Notes: a model not told the origin generated them from the letters alone. A stretch of DNA of 64,000 nt from Coleofasciculus sp. FACHB-1120 (GCF_014698845.1 NZ_JACJTV010000002.1:124001-188000), one strand, 5' to 3'; positions 45,329 to 55,005 are shown, counted from the first letter of the stretch. Numbers and translations are program-made.

Positions 45329-45811
45329 CTAGTTTTTGAACCTTTTGAAGCAGCTTCCCGTTGAAAAAATAGAGAACCAAGGCTTCTTCGGTAGCACCAC
45401 TTCTACCGGAGTGTCTTCTGGATTAGAGAAGACCCCTTTTTGCTCTAGATTGCCGCCTCTGAGGTGGGGATGTGGTTCGCTAACTGCCTCTAGATAACCC
45501 AAATCAGTAATTTTGCTTAAGCAATTATGCGGAGATAAATCTTCCGTGCGGGTGGGAGCGCTTTGATTATCCGTATTTATACTATTCGCTTCCCGTTGGC
45601 TTTGTCTGCCAATTTGGCAGTTTTCTTTGAGCAATCGGTTGTATGTACGGTAGGGAATGTAGTGTAAAGGATTGTAACCAGAAAATCGTAGAAGCAAAAC
45701 ACAAGCCCAGGAATATTTTCCAGCTAGGATAGCTTCGACAACTTGATTAAACTGTTCGGGATTTATGGTTTTGTCAAGATTGGGATTAGAACAGGGAATT
45801 CGATAAGTCAT
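45329..45811 (-). CDS. HetP-like protein with an internal double-glycine-leader-like motif
   Basis: 160 residues. Residues 17-65 carry the HetP family core: [40 protein letters not shown]. HetP promotes heterocyst commitment in Anabaena and is encoded beside hetC there; paralogues exist in non-heterocystous filamentous species. Residues 99-120 read [14 protein letters not shown] ... L-R-G-G, very like the leaders of the neighbouring peptides (I-x-D-L-x-x-L-E-V-V-S-E ... G-G). It starts 36 nt after the HlyD-type gene. A role as peptidase substrate is inference. Confidence 0.78.
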   Translation of the reverse strand: MTYRIPCSNPNLDKTINPEQFNQVVEAILAGKYSWACVLLLRFSGYNPLHYIPYRTYNRLLKENCQIGRQSQREANSINTDNQSAPTRTEDLSPHNCLSKITDLGYLEAVSEPHPHLRGGNLEQKGVFSNPEDTPVEVVLPKKPWFSIFSTGSCFKRFKN

Positions 45812-45847
45812 AGCGATCGCCCTTTTTACTAAACTATTTTTCGCGTT

Positions 45848-47545
45848 TTATAAGTTGATGCCGCCTTTTTGCAGCTGCCGGATCGGATCTAGCAGGATAT
45901 CGGCAATGCGACGATGCCGGATGATAATATCAGCAGTCGCGGTCTGACCCGCCTTAAAGTGGATGGTTTGATTATTAGCGGTGACAGAGTTACGGTCTAG
46001 CTCCACTTCCACCCGATAAACTGCGCCGAGTCGTTCGTTGGGTTTGGCATCAGGAGATACAGAGAGTACCTTTCCGGAGACGATGCCGTATTCCTGATAC
46101 GGGAAAGCGTCAAACTTGATGTTCACTGGCATTCCTGCCTTGACAAAGCCTGCTTCTTGATTGGGCAAGCTAGCCGATAAAATTAAAGGTGCTTTGTCAG
46201 CAGCCAGTTCGGCAACGGTCTGTCCGGGTTGCACCACAACGCCTGTGTTGTTGATGTTGAGGGATGACACGACGCCGTCAACCGGAGCATAGAGAAACCG
46301 CTGCTTTAGCTTACTCTTAGCACTGGCGAGAAGATTTTGATTTTCAGCAATTTTAGCTTTGAGCTGGGTAATTTCCACTTCCAGTTGCTGAATTTGCTGC
46401 TGTGCCTCTAGCTGCGTTCGGCGTGCTTCCGCTTCCTTCTGATGCAGCCCTGCTTGCAGTTGCTCGGCTTGTGCTTGAGTTTGCTGGAGTTCACCTTGGG
46501 TGTCGGTAATCAGCCGTTGGCGATCGCGTAATGCTTGCTCGGCTTGAAACAGTTGTTCCTTGACACCCGTATCCTCTTCCAGCTTGTTTTTGGTGATGGC
46601 ACTCTGGCGATCGCGCAAAACTTGCTGGGCATCAAACAGATATTTTTGGGCGATCGCACCCTCTTTCACCAGCGGTTTGAGCCGTTCCACTTCCGCTGCT
46701 GCCGCCGCTGCATCCGCCTGCCGTTGCGCCAGCAGTTCTTGTGCCGTACTGGAGAGCGGTTTGAGCCGTTCTAGTCTAGCAAGACTAGCCGCCGCATCCG
46801 CCTGATATTGCGTCAGCAGTTTTTGGGCGGCAGCTGCCTTTGCCTTGACTTGCGCGATCGCCGCCGTTGCCGCCTCCACGTCTGCTTTGGCAATTTCCCC
46901 ACGAGTCGCGCTTTCTTGATGCACCTTCTCAATCAGAGTTTGCTTCTGGGTTAACTCAATTTGGGTGGTTCCCAGCAGTTGCTGTAACCGTTCCACTTCA
47001 CCCGTAGCAATTTGGGTATCTAGTTCCACCAACACCTGTCCCGCTTTCACCGCTTGCCCTTCTTTGACGGCAATGTTGGCAACTTTGCCCAATTCCACCG
47101 GGTCAATTTTATAGACCTCCCCTTTCGGAACTAACCGCCCTTGGGCGTGTCCCACTTCGTCAATTTGCCCGAAGCTAGCCCACGTACCAAACGTCACACA
47201 AAAAACTAACCCCCCCAATACCAATTTTCGGGGGAGTGTTGAAGGGGGCTGATCCAGCACATTTTGCAGAGAGGTAGACCAATTTCCGGAAGCAGGCGCT
47301 GAGTGTTTCGGTTCTTGGTTAGCGGCTCTAGTGCGAAGTGAAAAGCCAGACGATTCCCGTTCTGATTGCGGAGGTGGGACTGAGACAGCCGTACCTCCAT
47401 AGATAGATGCAGCCTTGTCGGTAACTGTATCGTCAGATAGGTGTACGGGAAGGTCTTGCCAGCTATTGTCGGAAAACTTAGCTGATAACGTAGCTGGCGG
47501 GTTTAAGGACTCTGAGGTGGAAATCGGTACAATTCGTTTTTCCAT
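45848..47545 (-). CDS. HlyD-family periplasmic adaptor (membrane fusion protein)
   Basis: 565 residues from ATG 47545 (a GTG at 47554 is also in frame). A ~110-residue cytoplasmic N-terminus precedes a single membrane helix (L-V-L-G-G-L-V-F-C-V-T-F-G-T-W), then a biotinyl-lipoyl half-motif, a very long Ala/Gln/Glu-rich coiled coil (about 200-430), the second lipoyl half (A-P-V-D-G-V-V-S-S-L) and a beta-barrel domain ending near A-D-I-I-I-R. It bridges the ABC exporter to an outer-membrane TolC-type channel. It lies about 200 bp after the exporter gene on the same strand and just before the HetP-like gene. Confidence 0.92.
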   Translation of the reverse strand: MEKRIVPISTSESLNPPATLSAKFSDNSWQDLPVHLSDDTVTDKAASIYGGTAVSVPPPQSERESSGFSLRTRAANQEPKHSAPASGNWSTSLQNVLDQPPSTLPRKLVLGGLVFCVTFGTWASFGQIDEVGHAQGRLVPKGEVYKIDPVELGKVANIAVKEGQAVKAGQVLVELDTQIATGEVERLQQLLGTTQIELTQKQTLIEKVHQESATRGEIAKADVEAATAAIAQVKAKAAAAQKLLTQYQADAAASLARLERLKPLSSTAQELLAQRQADAAAAAAEVERLKPLVKEGAIAQKYLFDAQQVLRDRQSAITKNKLEEDTGVKEQLFQAEQALRDRQRLITDTQGELQQTQAQAEQLQAGLHQKEAEARRTQLEAQQQIQQLEVEITQLKAKIAENQNLLASAKSKLKQRFLYAPVDGVVSSLNINNTGVVVQPGQTVAELAADKAPLILSASLPNQEAGFVKAGMPVNIKFDAFPYQEYGIVSGKVLSVSPDAKPNERLGAVYRVEVELDRNSVTANNQTIHFKAGQTATADIIIRHRRIADILLDPIRQLQKGGINL

Positions 47546-47748
47546 ATTCGTCACGCAGAATTAAGAACTTCAGCGTCAATGCCCTGTTTTAACTCGATTT
47601 ATCCGGTAATCTTGCCTTCTAGATTGCCTGAGTTCTGTCGGGTTAATGGCTCAGTTTTTGGCTCACCTTTTCTGGTTGCCAATTCAGAACCCTAAACACC
47701 AGATGAGACGCACATACATCTAGGGTTATTCGACCGATGCAAGTTGGA

Positions 47749-50700
47749 TTAAAGATCGAGCTGCTGCTGCGCCAGGTGGTAATAAAGACCTTGCAGCGCA
47801 ATTAGTTCCTCGTGGGTGCCGCGTTCAACCAAAATGCCTCGATCTAGCACTAGGATGCAATCGGCTCCACGAACGGTAGACAGTCGGTGAGCAATAATAA
47901 AACTCGTGCGATCGCGACTAATACGACCGAGATTCTGCTGAAATCGGCGCTCGGAATCCGTATCTAGAGAGCTGGTGGCTTCATCTAAAATTAGAATTCG
48001 GGGGTCGCCGAGTAAAGCACGAGCGATCGCAATGCGTTGCCGCTGTCCGCCAGAAAGATTCGTACCCCGTTCCCCAACTTTCGTGTTGTATCCCAAGGGC
48101 ATATCTTGAATAAACGCATGGGCTTCTGCTAATTTGGCAACTTCCACCACTTGCTCCAGCGTATACTCGTCAGCGTAAAGCGTGATGTTTTCTAGAATAG
48201 TTCCCGAAAACAGAAAACATTCCTGCGGCACCACACCCAACTGCCTTCGTAACGATTGGGGAGAAGCGTGGCGAATATCGTGTCCATCTACACAGATCCG
48301 ACCGCTGGTAGGGTGATATAAACCTTGTAGCAGACTGACTAAGGTACTTTTGCCGGAACCGCTGCGCCCTACAATCGCCACGGTTTGCCCAGCGCTCACC
48401 TCAACGGAAATATTTTGCAACGTGTTGCGCTCCTGCTCCTGAGAGTAGCGGAACGTAACATTTTCCAACTTCACCTCGCCCCGCAGCTGAGGCAAAACGA
48501 GTAGAGGTTGTTGGGGATTTTCTTCAGGTTGGGCTGAAAATACATCATTCAGCCGTTCCACAGAAACCATCACTTCTTGCAGTTCATCCCAAAGGTTCAC
48601 TAACGCCAGCACGGGGCTGATAACATTGCCAATCAGCATATTGAATGCGACAAATTGACCGATAGTGAGCTGATCTTGGATTACCAATGTGGCTCCATAC
48701 CAAAGCAATGCGGTACTACCCAAGGTATTAATTAAGCCGCCAGTTGCTTGCAAGCCATTCGCCAGCTTTTGACCGCGAAATCGCGCATTTAACGTCCCAG
48801 TTAAACGATCTTCCCAACGCCAACGCAACTCTCTCTCTGCCGCTGCTGCTTTTACCGTGGCAACACCGTTCATCATTTCCACGAGGGAAGAGTTTTGCGC
48901 CGCTTCCTCAGCAAAGACTTCTCGCGACACCTTTCTGAGGAATGGACTCGCCACAACGGTTAAAATCGCAATCGGGGGAATCAGCGCCAAAACCAAGAGC
49001 GTCAAACGCCAGTTGTAATACGCCATTAACCCCACATAGACAATTGCCATTGAGGCGTCTAACCAAGCGGTGACAGCTTGGCGCGTTAGAAATATCTGAA
49101 TTTTCTGGTTTTCCTGCACCCGCGTGATAATGTCTCCCACATGACGGGATTCAAAAAACTTCAAGGGTAAGGTTAGGGTATGGCTGATAAAGCCACCGAT
49201 CAAGGTGAGGTCTAATCGGTTGGCAAAATAGTCCAGCAAGTATTGGCGAATGGCAGTTAAACCGATGCGCCAAACACCAAACAGCAGCAACCCGATGGCG
49301 AAGACGTGCAGGGTGATGAAGCTTTTGTTGACAACAACCCGATCGAGAATGATTTGGGTAAATAGGGGGGTAATCAGTCCAAAAATCTGAATTAGCAAAG
49401 ATGCTAAGATAATTTGCCCGATTAGGGAGCGGTAAGGCCAAAGTACGCTCCAGAAGCTACCGAGGGAGTGTTTCTGGTCGGTTTGAGCAGTTTGCAGTCG
49501 TTCTGTGGGGTCGAGGAGTAGGGCGTATCCCGTCCAACTAGCTTGAAATTCCTCTGGGGAGAGCGATCGCCTGCCGACTGCCGGATCGGCAATCAGGATG
49601 CGCCTCCCTTTGACTTGGTAGACAACGACATAGTGATCGCCTTGCCAGTGGGCAATCCAAGGGTTAGTTCGATCCACTAAGCGGCTTAAAGAAGCCCGCA
49701 CGGGACGCGCCTGAAACCCCACGCTTTCGGCGGCACTAGCTAAGCCTTTCGTCAGAGAGGCACCGGAACGCCCTACGCCTGCTAGATTGCGGAGAGAATT
49801 CAGGCTAAACCGTTTGCCCCAATACTGTCCGATCATTGCTAAGCAAGTGGCACCGCAATCGGCGGTACTCTGCTGTTGAATGAAGGGATAGCGTTGTCCT
49901 AACAATCGCCGACGCTTTAACGGTTTGGGAAAAGCAATGGGTTGTTGGTTGTCTGTTCCTGCTGCTTTCTCCCCTGTTGACGGAGAGGATGAAAGGCAAG
50001 TTTGTCCGTTATTGAGGGACGGTGGACGATTGACAGAGACGTGATGAATCGGCATTACCGCCTGACTACTAACTGCTCCCTTTTGATGTCCGTTGCTAGC
50101 ACTATCGCTGGATATAACTGCTAGAACTGGAGCGATCGCTTGCGCTGCTTCCCAATGTTGTGCAGGTAGTTGGTAAACGACTAAATCCGTCTGTGCAACC
50201 CAATCTGTGGGCGTTGGATTCGGATATCCCCAGCTTTCTCCTATCTTTGGTGGCTGCGATCCGTAAATTTCTCCGCTGCTAAGCCAGAAGCGGCCCGTTT
50301 CTCCAGGAATATGCCCAGCTAAGGTCTCGCCAGCAGCGAACCGTATTTCTACTAAGTAGGGTAAGAGTTGCCGCAGCGTTAAGCTGGGAAGCGATCGCAA
50401 TTCTGTAGCCGTTTTGAAGAAAATCAGACATTGCCGCTCCTGAGAGATTTTTAGCAGGTAATCTCTCAAATTGGGCAGTCGCTCTAACCAAGTTTCCATC
50501 TGTGCAATGGGAATCCTCGCCGCCACACCTGCACTGGCAGCGATCGCTTTTGGCATCCCTACACTTAAGGTGCTTTGTAGCTCCGAGCTATTGCCCCATA
50601 AAGCTTCTGCGCCAAAAGTTTCCCCTGCTTCCAGTACCAGAGCGGAAACTTCTCTCCCCTGCGTAGCGTCAAAACCCAGTAACCGTACCCGACCTCGACA

Positions 50701-50955
50701 AATTACGTAAAACCAACTTGTATTTTCTCGATCTGGTTCACTATGAACGGAATTTCCTGGAGGAGGGGATACATTATAGTTAACCAGGCGATCGCCAAGT
50801 TGAAACTCACACATTTCAAATGCTTGAGCCAAGTCGGAAGCAAAGCTTGTATCTGATTGGGATAGCCTCAAGAGATTGAGAATATCGGGAAGGCTAGAGT
50901 AAGCGTTTTGTATATCCTGAAGCGGAGGATGACCCTGTACCAGCATCCGATTCAT
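47749..50955 (-). CDS. HetC-like peptidase-containing ABC exporter
   Basis: 1068 residues. Order: cyclic-nucleotide-binding-like domain (about 40-170), a second degenerate one (175-280), a linker, a C39 peptidase domain (355-485) with Cys367 in T-A-D-C-G-A-T-C, His441 in G-D-H-Y-V-V-V and Asp457 in A-D-P-A-V-G, an ABC membrane domain (about 505-800), and a nucleotide-binding domain with G-R-S-G-S-G-K-S-T, L-S-G-G-Q-R-Q-R (967) and I-L-I-L-D-E-A. This layout and the HetP neighbour match HetC of Anabaena. C39 exporters remove double-glycine leaders while exporting the core. ATG 50955 has GAGG 8 nt upstream. Confidence 0.9.
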   Translation of the reverse strand: MNRMLVQGHPPLQDIQNAYSSLPDILNLLRLSQSDTSFASDLAQAFEMCEFQLGDRLVNYNVSPPPGNSVHSEPDRENTSWFYVICRGRVRLLGFDATQGREVSALVLEAGETFGAEALWGNSSELQSTLSVGMPKAIAASAGVAARIPIAQMETWLERLPNLRDYLLKISQERQCLIFFKTATELRSLPSLTLRQLLPYLVEIRFAAGETLAGHIPGETGRFWLSSGEIYGSQPPKIGESWGYPNPTPTDWVAQTDLVVYQLPAQHWEAAQAIAPVLAVISSDSASNGHQKGAVSSQAVMPIHHVSVNRPPSLNNGQTCLSSSPSTGEKAAGTDNQQPIAFPKPLKRRRLLGQRYPFIQQQSTADCGATCLAMIGQYWGKRFSLNSLRNLAGVGRSGASLTKGLASAAESVGFQARPVRASLSRLVDRTNPWIAHWQGDHYVVVYQVKGRRILIADPAVGRRSLSPEEFQASWTGYALLLDPTERLQTAQTDQKHSLGSFWSVLWPYRSLIGQIILASLLIQIFGLITPLFTQIILDRVVVNKSFITLHVFAIGLLLFGVWRIGLTAIRQYLLDYFANRLDLTLIGGFISHTLTLPLKFFESRHVGDIITRVQENQKIQIFLTRQAVTAWLDASMAIVYVGLMAYYNWRLTLLVLALIPPIAILTVVASPFLRKVSREVFAEEAAQNSSLVEMMNGVATVKAAAAERELRWRWEDRLTGTLNARFRGQKLANGLQATGGLINTLGSTALLWYGATLVIQDQLTIGQFVAFNMLIGNVISPVLALVNLWDELQEVMVSVERLNDVFSAQPEENPQQPLLVLPQLRGEVKLENVTFRYSQEQERNTLQNISVEVSAGQTVAIVGRSGSGKSTLVSLLQGLYHPTSGRICVDGHDIRHASPQSLRRQLGVVPQECFLFSGTILENITLYADEYTLEQVVEVAKLAEAHAFIQDMPLGYNTKVGERGTNLSGGQRQRIAIARALLGDPRILILDEATSSLDTDSERRFQQNLGRISRDRTSFIIAHRLSTVRGADCILVLDRGILVERGTHEELIALQGLYYHLAQQQLDL

Positions 50956-51028
50956 CAGTGAACCTCTTAGCTTTTAAGGTTTGTGATTGGCTCAATATGC
51001 ATTCCAGGTAGGTATCGCAGTCGCAACT

Positions 51029-51106
51029 GCTAAAAACTTTAGCCAGAAAGCATTTTTGTACAAATTTTCCAAAAATCATTAACAGCCTAAAGTTAAAAAC
51101 TTTAGG
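51029..51106 (-). promoter_or_regulatory. Two related palindromes upstream of the hetC-like gene
   Basis: gctaaaaactttagc (51029-51043) and cctaaagttaaaaactttagg (51086-51106) share taaaaactttag and lie 75-150 nt before the start codon. Repeated palindromes here suggest a regulator site, but the factor is unknown. Confidence 0.45.
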
Positions 51107-51312
51107 TGTTGGTAAAAAAAACATTAAAGGAAAGCTAAGGCTGTTTAGCTGTTAGCAATGTATATGTATTAGTGAATTTACATAGGCTTTGTCAACCAAA
51201 ACGCTAACGAATCTCATAGCTTCCATCGGAACTTACAGAATCTTTACACCAAAATCATGGAATCTTTATGAAATTGCCCGCTTTGTTCATCGTAACTTCA
51301 CAATAAACCTTC

Positions 51313-51576
51313 TTAACTCCGTAATTTCTCCAGTGCTTCTCCAATCAAATCTTTAAATTCCTTAGTGTGGCAGCCTATTCTATCAATCTGATATACATCT
51401 AAACGGGAATGCCCCTTAATCCTGGCATTAACGCTACAGTTAATCTTCGCTTCACCGCCAACCGAGCAGAGGCTGGAGGGAATCAAATATGTACCATTCC
51501 CATAGGAAAATTGGGATAACAACAAGTATTGGAATACTACCGTTAAAAGTGCGTTATCACTCCGTAGATTGCCCAA
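51313..51576 (-). CDS. Doubtful small ORF partly inside a direct repeat
   Basis: 87 codons with only a TTG start, which lies in the 76-bp repeat. The last ~60 residues look protein-like (G-G-E-A-K-I-N-C-S-V-N-A-R, H-T-K-E-F-K-D-L-I-G-E-A-L-E-K-L), the first part does not. It may be the 3' remnant of an older gene. No family was recognised. Confidence 0.3.
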   Translation of the reverse strand: MGNLRSDNALLTVVFQYLLLSQFSYGNGTYLIPSSLCSVGGEAKINCSVNARIKGHSRLDVYQIDRIGCHTKEFKDLIGEALEKLRS

Positions 51577-51673
51577 ATTCCCTGTGTAGAATCTCCAAGG
51601 AAAATTGGGATAACAAAAAGTATCGGAATACTACCGTTAAAAGTGCGTTATCACTCCGTAGATTGCCCAAATT
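51504..51673. repeat. 76-bp direct repeat covering the 3' end of the GH116 gene
   Basis: 51504-51579 and 51598-51673 match at 74 of 76 bases (aggaaaattgggataac ... tagattgcccaaatt). The second copy contains the last ~12 codons and stop of the GH116 gene, so its 3' end exists twice. Confidence 0.9.
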
Positions 51674-54093
51674 GCCATTGCTCGCAGGTAATGACTGGCA
51701 CGAAAAGTACCGGCGGCGGTGATAGCTTCCGGGGTTCGGAATTGTAACCCATTGTCGTAAATTTGCTGCACCACAGCTTCCGTCATCTGAAAGGCTTCCT
51801 CTTTCATTCCCATCTGGATCATGAATGCTGCCAGCCCAAAGTTAATCCCAGTCCAAACCTCTAGGGGATGCGTTGCGTCGGGATTTGCCGGTGTCCCATC
51901 GGGTTTGACGCCATTAACGGCACCGATAAAGGTTTCAGGTTCGGAGGGTGGGAGGCGTCGATTGAAATTCAGAAAACAAGAATTATAGACAGTTTTTAAA
52001 GCAGATTCGGCACACTCAAGCGGCACGAGATCGGGTAATCTTAATAAACGAGCGTAGAACTGACCGCATAGCTGATCTGCCATCACGATATCAGAGCCGC
52101 TTTCGCTATCGAGCCGGTAGTATTGACCGTTCCAGAGTTTTTCTTGATACACCTGCCGGGATTGTTTCAGCCAAGTTTGGTACTCGGTAATCAGGAATTG
52201 GTAATCAGGGGAATTATTTTCGGAATTAAACTCAGACTTGTGTAATATTTCACCAATCGCGATCGCTGCCTCTAATGCCGCAATCCACAAGCCGCCGCAG
52301 TAGGCGCTAACCCCCTGCAACTTCCAATCATCAAACGTTTGATCGGGCGCACCCGAATTTTCGGGAATCCCATCCTCATCGATATCAAATTGCTTGACAT
52401 AAGCAAGCGTTTTCACAATCGGCACCCAGCACTCGTGCAAAAATTCGATATCCGTGGAACCAGTTAAGACAAAATCTCGATAAACCTGCAACACAAAGTC
52501 ACAAGGTAAATCTTTCCACAGGTTGCAATCTTGATAGCTGGTGTAGTTCGTTTTCTCCCAAGGATGCTCGTTGGGGGCACCCAAATCGTGGGGCGTCGCA
52601 TCGGCAGCTTTGCGAATGGCAGAGGCTTGGTTATAGCCGATAATTCGGGGCGTCTCGTCGTGGGTGGAAATCGCCCGCGCATAAGCTTCTAGCACCGCTT
52701 TGTCCAGTTTAGGCCAGAGCATCATCAAAGCAAATGAGCCGTAAAGTCGCACGTCCAGACTTTCGTACCAGCGATAATCCAAGCACTCTAAGACTCCAAA
52801 TTGCCCCACGGGGTCATCTTCCGAAGCCGCTGTCCAGAGGGTGCCGCCGTCGCAAAGTAAGTACAGCTCATTAAACAGCGCCATTTTGAACCAATTGGGC
52901 AAGTCTTGACGCTGCAAAATCGGCTGTTGCCACTCCCGAATTGCATCCTTCCACATATCATCTTGCTTGAGAGCGGTGCGAACCATCGACCAAGCATTTT
53001 TGCCATTGCGACCAAAGAAATCGGTGTAGCGGCGGTAGTATTGAGTGCCTAGATTTTGTTTCTGTGCATGGGAGAATTCCATCACTGGAAAATCCCAGCA
53101 GACGATGAAGGGAATTTGGCGAGTTCTCCCTGGTTTCAGAGTAAAGCGGACAGCGATCGCGCAAGCAATTTGTTCTCCCGGTGCTGCGGGAGTCTCATCT
53201 TCTCGATCTGGCAAAGAACCATTACAAGCGAATAAATCCCAAATATCTGAGCCATCCCCAATTGGGTTCCAACGACCGTGATAGAAGACTTCTAAACTAG
53301 GATTTGTGACAGTTGCGATCGCCCACTGTCCTTCTCCCTCTCCAATTTCATCGTGCAGCCTCACCCGATCTAGCAGACACCCTACTCGGTGGAAGTCCAC
53401 AATCCACTGATTTAAATTTCCGGTACTATCTCCCCAGCGCGGCTGGTACTCGTAAACCGGACTGCCATCATCCCGCACCCGCACTTCCGGAGATTGAATC
53501 GCATTCGTAAACCAACCCACGACATTCTGCCACGTCAGCATGATGCTAATCGTGATCGGCTTATCCGTAGGATTGTGGGCAGTCCAGTGAAAGATCCCCG
53601 TCGGGTAAGAGCTTTCTTGATAGTTACCCGCCCAAATTGGGGAGAATTGCTCGCACGTCAACTGAGACTGAAACACCCCTTCATAGACAAACCAGCTGCG
53701 GGGATACAGCGCATGATAGGTTCCCGTGCTGCCTGCTGAGTTTGATTCGCTCGGATACCACAACCACCGAGATAAAGTCCCATCCTCAGGCGGTTCTGTA
53801 CACAGCGCATAAGCTTGGGCGGGTGAGTCTTCTGGCTGCTCAAATACGCTGAACTGACAAGCAGGCAGACTTCGGAAGACGTGTTCTCCGCCATCCAAAT
53901 GCCACAAATTAAAGTCACCACGCGAAGAACGACCGATGCACCCGGCTCCAAAGCCACCCAAGGGCATCCCATGCCAGGGGCCATCGTCGAGATTACTAGG
54001 GTAGCGAACCGTATGGGGTTTGTCCCAGCCGAGACCAATGGGGCGGCTCCAAGTGCAATCGGGGATTTCGGGGCGAGGGCGTTGGTAGATCAT
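51637..54093 (-). CDS. GH116 non-lysosomal glucosylceramidase-like beta-glycosidase
   Basis: 818 residues, normal for the GBA2/bile-acid beta-glucosidase family. The N-terminal beta-sandwich starts with P-L-G-G-F-G-A-G-C-I-G-R (about 44-55); the C-terminal (alpha/alpha)6 barrel carries the nucleophile candidate Glu409 in F-N-E-L-Y-L-L and the acid/base candidate Asp in P-D-Q-T-F-D-D-W (584-589), followed by G-L-W-I-A-A-L-E-A. No signal peptide is visible. The physiological glycoside is unknown; beta-glucosides or related glycolipids are the family substrates. Confidence 0.9.
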   Translation of the reverse strand: MIYQRPRPEIPDCTWSRPIGLGWDKPHTVRYPSNLDDGPWHGMPLGGFGAGCIGRSSRGDFNLWHLDGGEHVFRSLPACQFSVFEQPEDSPAQAYALCTEPPEDGTLSRWLWYPSESNSAGSTGTYHALYPRSWFVYEGVFQSQLTCEQFSPIWAGNYQESSYPTGIFHWTAHNPTDKPITISIMLTWQNVVGWFTNAIQSPEVRVRDDGSPVYEYQPRWGDSTGNLNQWIVDFHRVGCLLDRVRLHDEIGEGEGQWAIATVTNPSLEVFYHGRWNPIGDGSDIWDLFACNGSLPDREDETPAAPGEQIACAIAVRFTLKPGRTRQIPFIVCWDFPVMEFSHAQKQNLGTQYYRRYTDFFGRNGKNAWSMVRTALKQDDMWKDAIREWQQPILQRQDLPNWFKMALFNELYLLCDGGTLWTAASEDDPVGQFGVLECLDYRWYESLDVRLYGSFALMMLWPKLDKAVLEAYARAISTHDETPRIIGYNQASAIRKAADATPHDLGAPNEHPWEKTNYTSYQDCNLWKDLPCDFVLQVYRDFVLTGSTDIEFLHECWVPIVKTLAYVKQFDIDEDGIPENSGAPDQTFDDWKLQGVSAYCGGLWIAALEAAIAIGEILHKSEFNSENNSPDYQFLITEYQTWLKQSRQVYQEKLWNGQYYRLDSESGSDIVMADQLCGQFYARLLRLPDLVPLECAESALKTVYNSCFLNFNRRLPPSEPETFIGAVNGVKPDGTPANPDATHPLEVWTGINFGLAAFMIQMGMKEEAFQMTEAVVQQIYDNGLQFRTPEAITAAGTFRASHYLRAMAIWAIYGVITHF

Positions 54094-54504
54094 GCCTTGA
54101 TTTTACGGTCTTTCGTTCCTACGATTACCCAAATTTTTTCAGCTCCTCTCTAGCTCCCCGATAAATTAGGGAGTTCAGAAGTTTATAGGCTGCAAACAAA
54201 AAACAGAATAGATTAGCATTGCCAATTCCGCAATCTTACTTAATTTTGAAAATGTTTTTGGTTGTTTTCTCCTAAAAATTACGGAATTTAATCTATTTTT
54301 TACACGTAAAATATCCACGTTCGTGAGTATGGAGCAATATTAAGAAATCGCATTGTTTAGGGATTTTCTTTATCATTTCTTTAACTTTATTTCTATAAAA
54401 AACTTCACTGAATTTTTATAGACTCTTTATCATTTTAAATGCCTAATTTTATGCCCAAGGGAGGATGATAAAAATACATTTAATTTCAACCGCCAGAGTA
54501 TTAC
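54094..54504. other. AT-rich divergent spacer
   Basis: 411 bp between the GH116 gene and the pentapeptide gene. It is strongly AT-rich, contains presumed promoters for both directions, and holds no gene or repeat that can be supported. Confidence 0.4.
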
Positions 54505-55005
54505 ATGGAAGTTATCTCTAAGAAAGCTAAATCGTCAGCGAATCCCCAGTCAGAGTTAATTCAAAAAAAAGCGGACGAACTTCTCAAACGATATGCAACC
54601 GGGCAAAGAACTTTTAGCAAGGTAACAATGCAGGCAGGTAAGCTGTGCATTTCTACGTTTAACTTGATGGGAGCCAATCTAAGAACTGCTTGTCTAAGCG
54701 GAATTGTCCTAGTTGGCGCTAACCTAAGTCAAGCTGATTTGTCTGCGATTGACTTAAAGGGAGCAGACCTCAGTAAAGCCAATTTAACTGGCGCGAACTT
54801 GTGGAAAGCAGACCTCAGCGGTACTAACCTTAGTTATGCAAATTTAAGTGACGCTTTTTTAGGCGGAGCTAACTTGAATGGAGTGAATCTATATGGAGCT
54901 AATTTAAGTCGAGCCAATCTTAGAGGAGCTGATTTGTGGGAAGTTGACTTGAGCGGAGCCATTCTGACTCAGGCAATTATGCCCGATGGCAGTATCCATG
55001 AGTGA
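54505..55005 (+). CDS. Pentapeptide-repeat protein
   Basis: 166 residues. A short N-terminal part with L-L-K-R-Y-A-T-G-Q-R-T-F is followed by ~18 A(N/D)LXX repeats (N-L-M-G-A, D-L-K-G-A, N-L-S-R-A) and the end A-I-M-P-D-G-S-I-H-E. This is the stand-alone form of the pentapeptide part in the gene at 26392, and comparing the ends shows where that gene picked up its RidA domain. The expected structure is a right-handed beta-helix; the function is unknown. Confidence 0.88.
   Translation: MEVISKKAKSSANPQSELIQKKADELLKRYATGQRTFSKVTMQAGKLCISTFNLMGANLRTACLSGIVLVGANLSQADLSAIDLKGADLSKANLTGANLWKADLSGTNLSYANLSDAFLGGANLNGVNLYGANLSRANLRGADLWEVDLSGAILTQAIMPDGSIHE

Noticed and set aside
41877-50955. Classic lanthipeptide or cyanobactin cluster
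   Set aside because: No LanM, YcaO, radical SAM or PatA/PatG-type gene is present, and the cores of the three GG-leader precursors lack Cys. Only export genes and an isomerase are seen.
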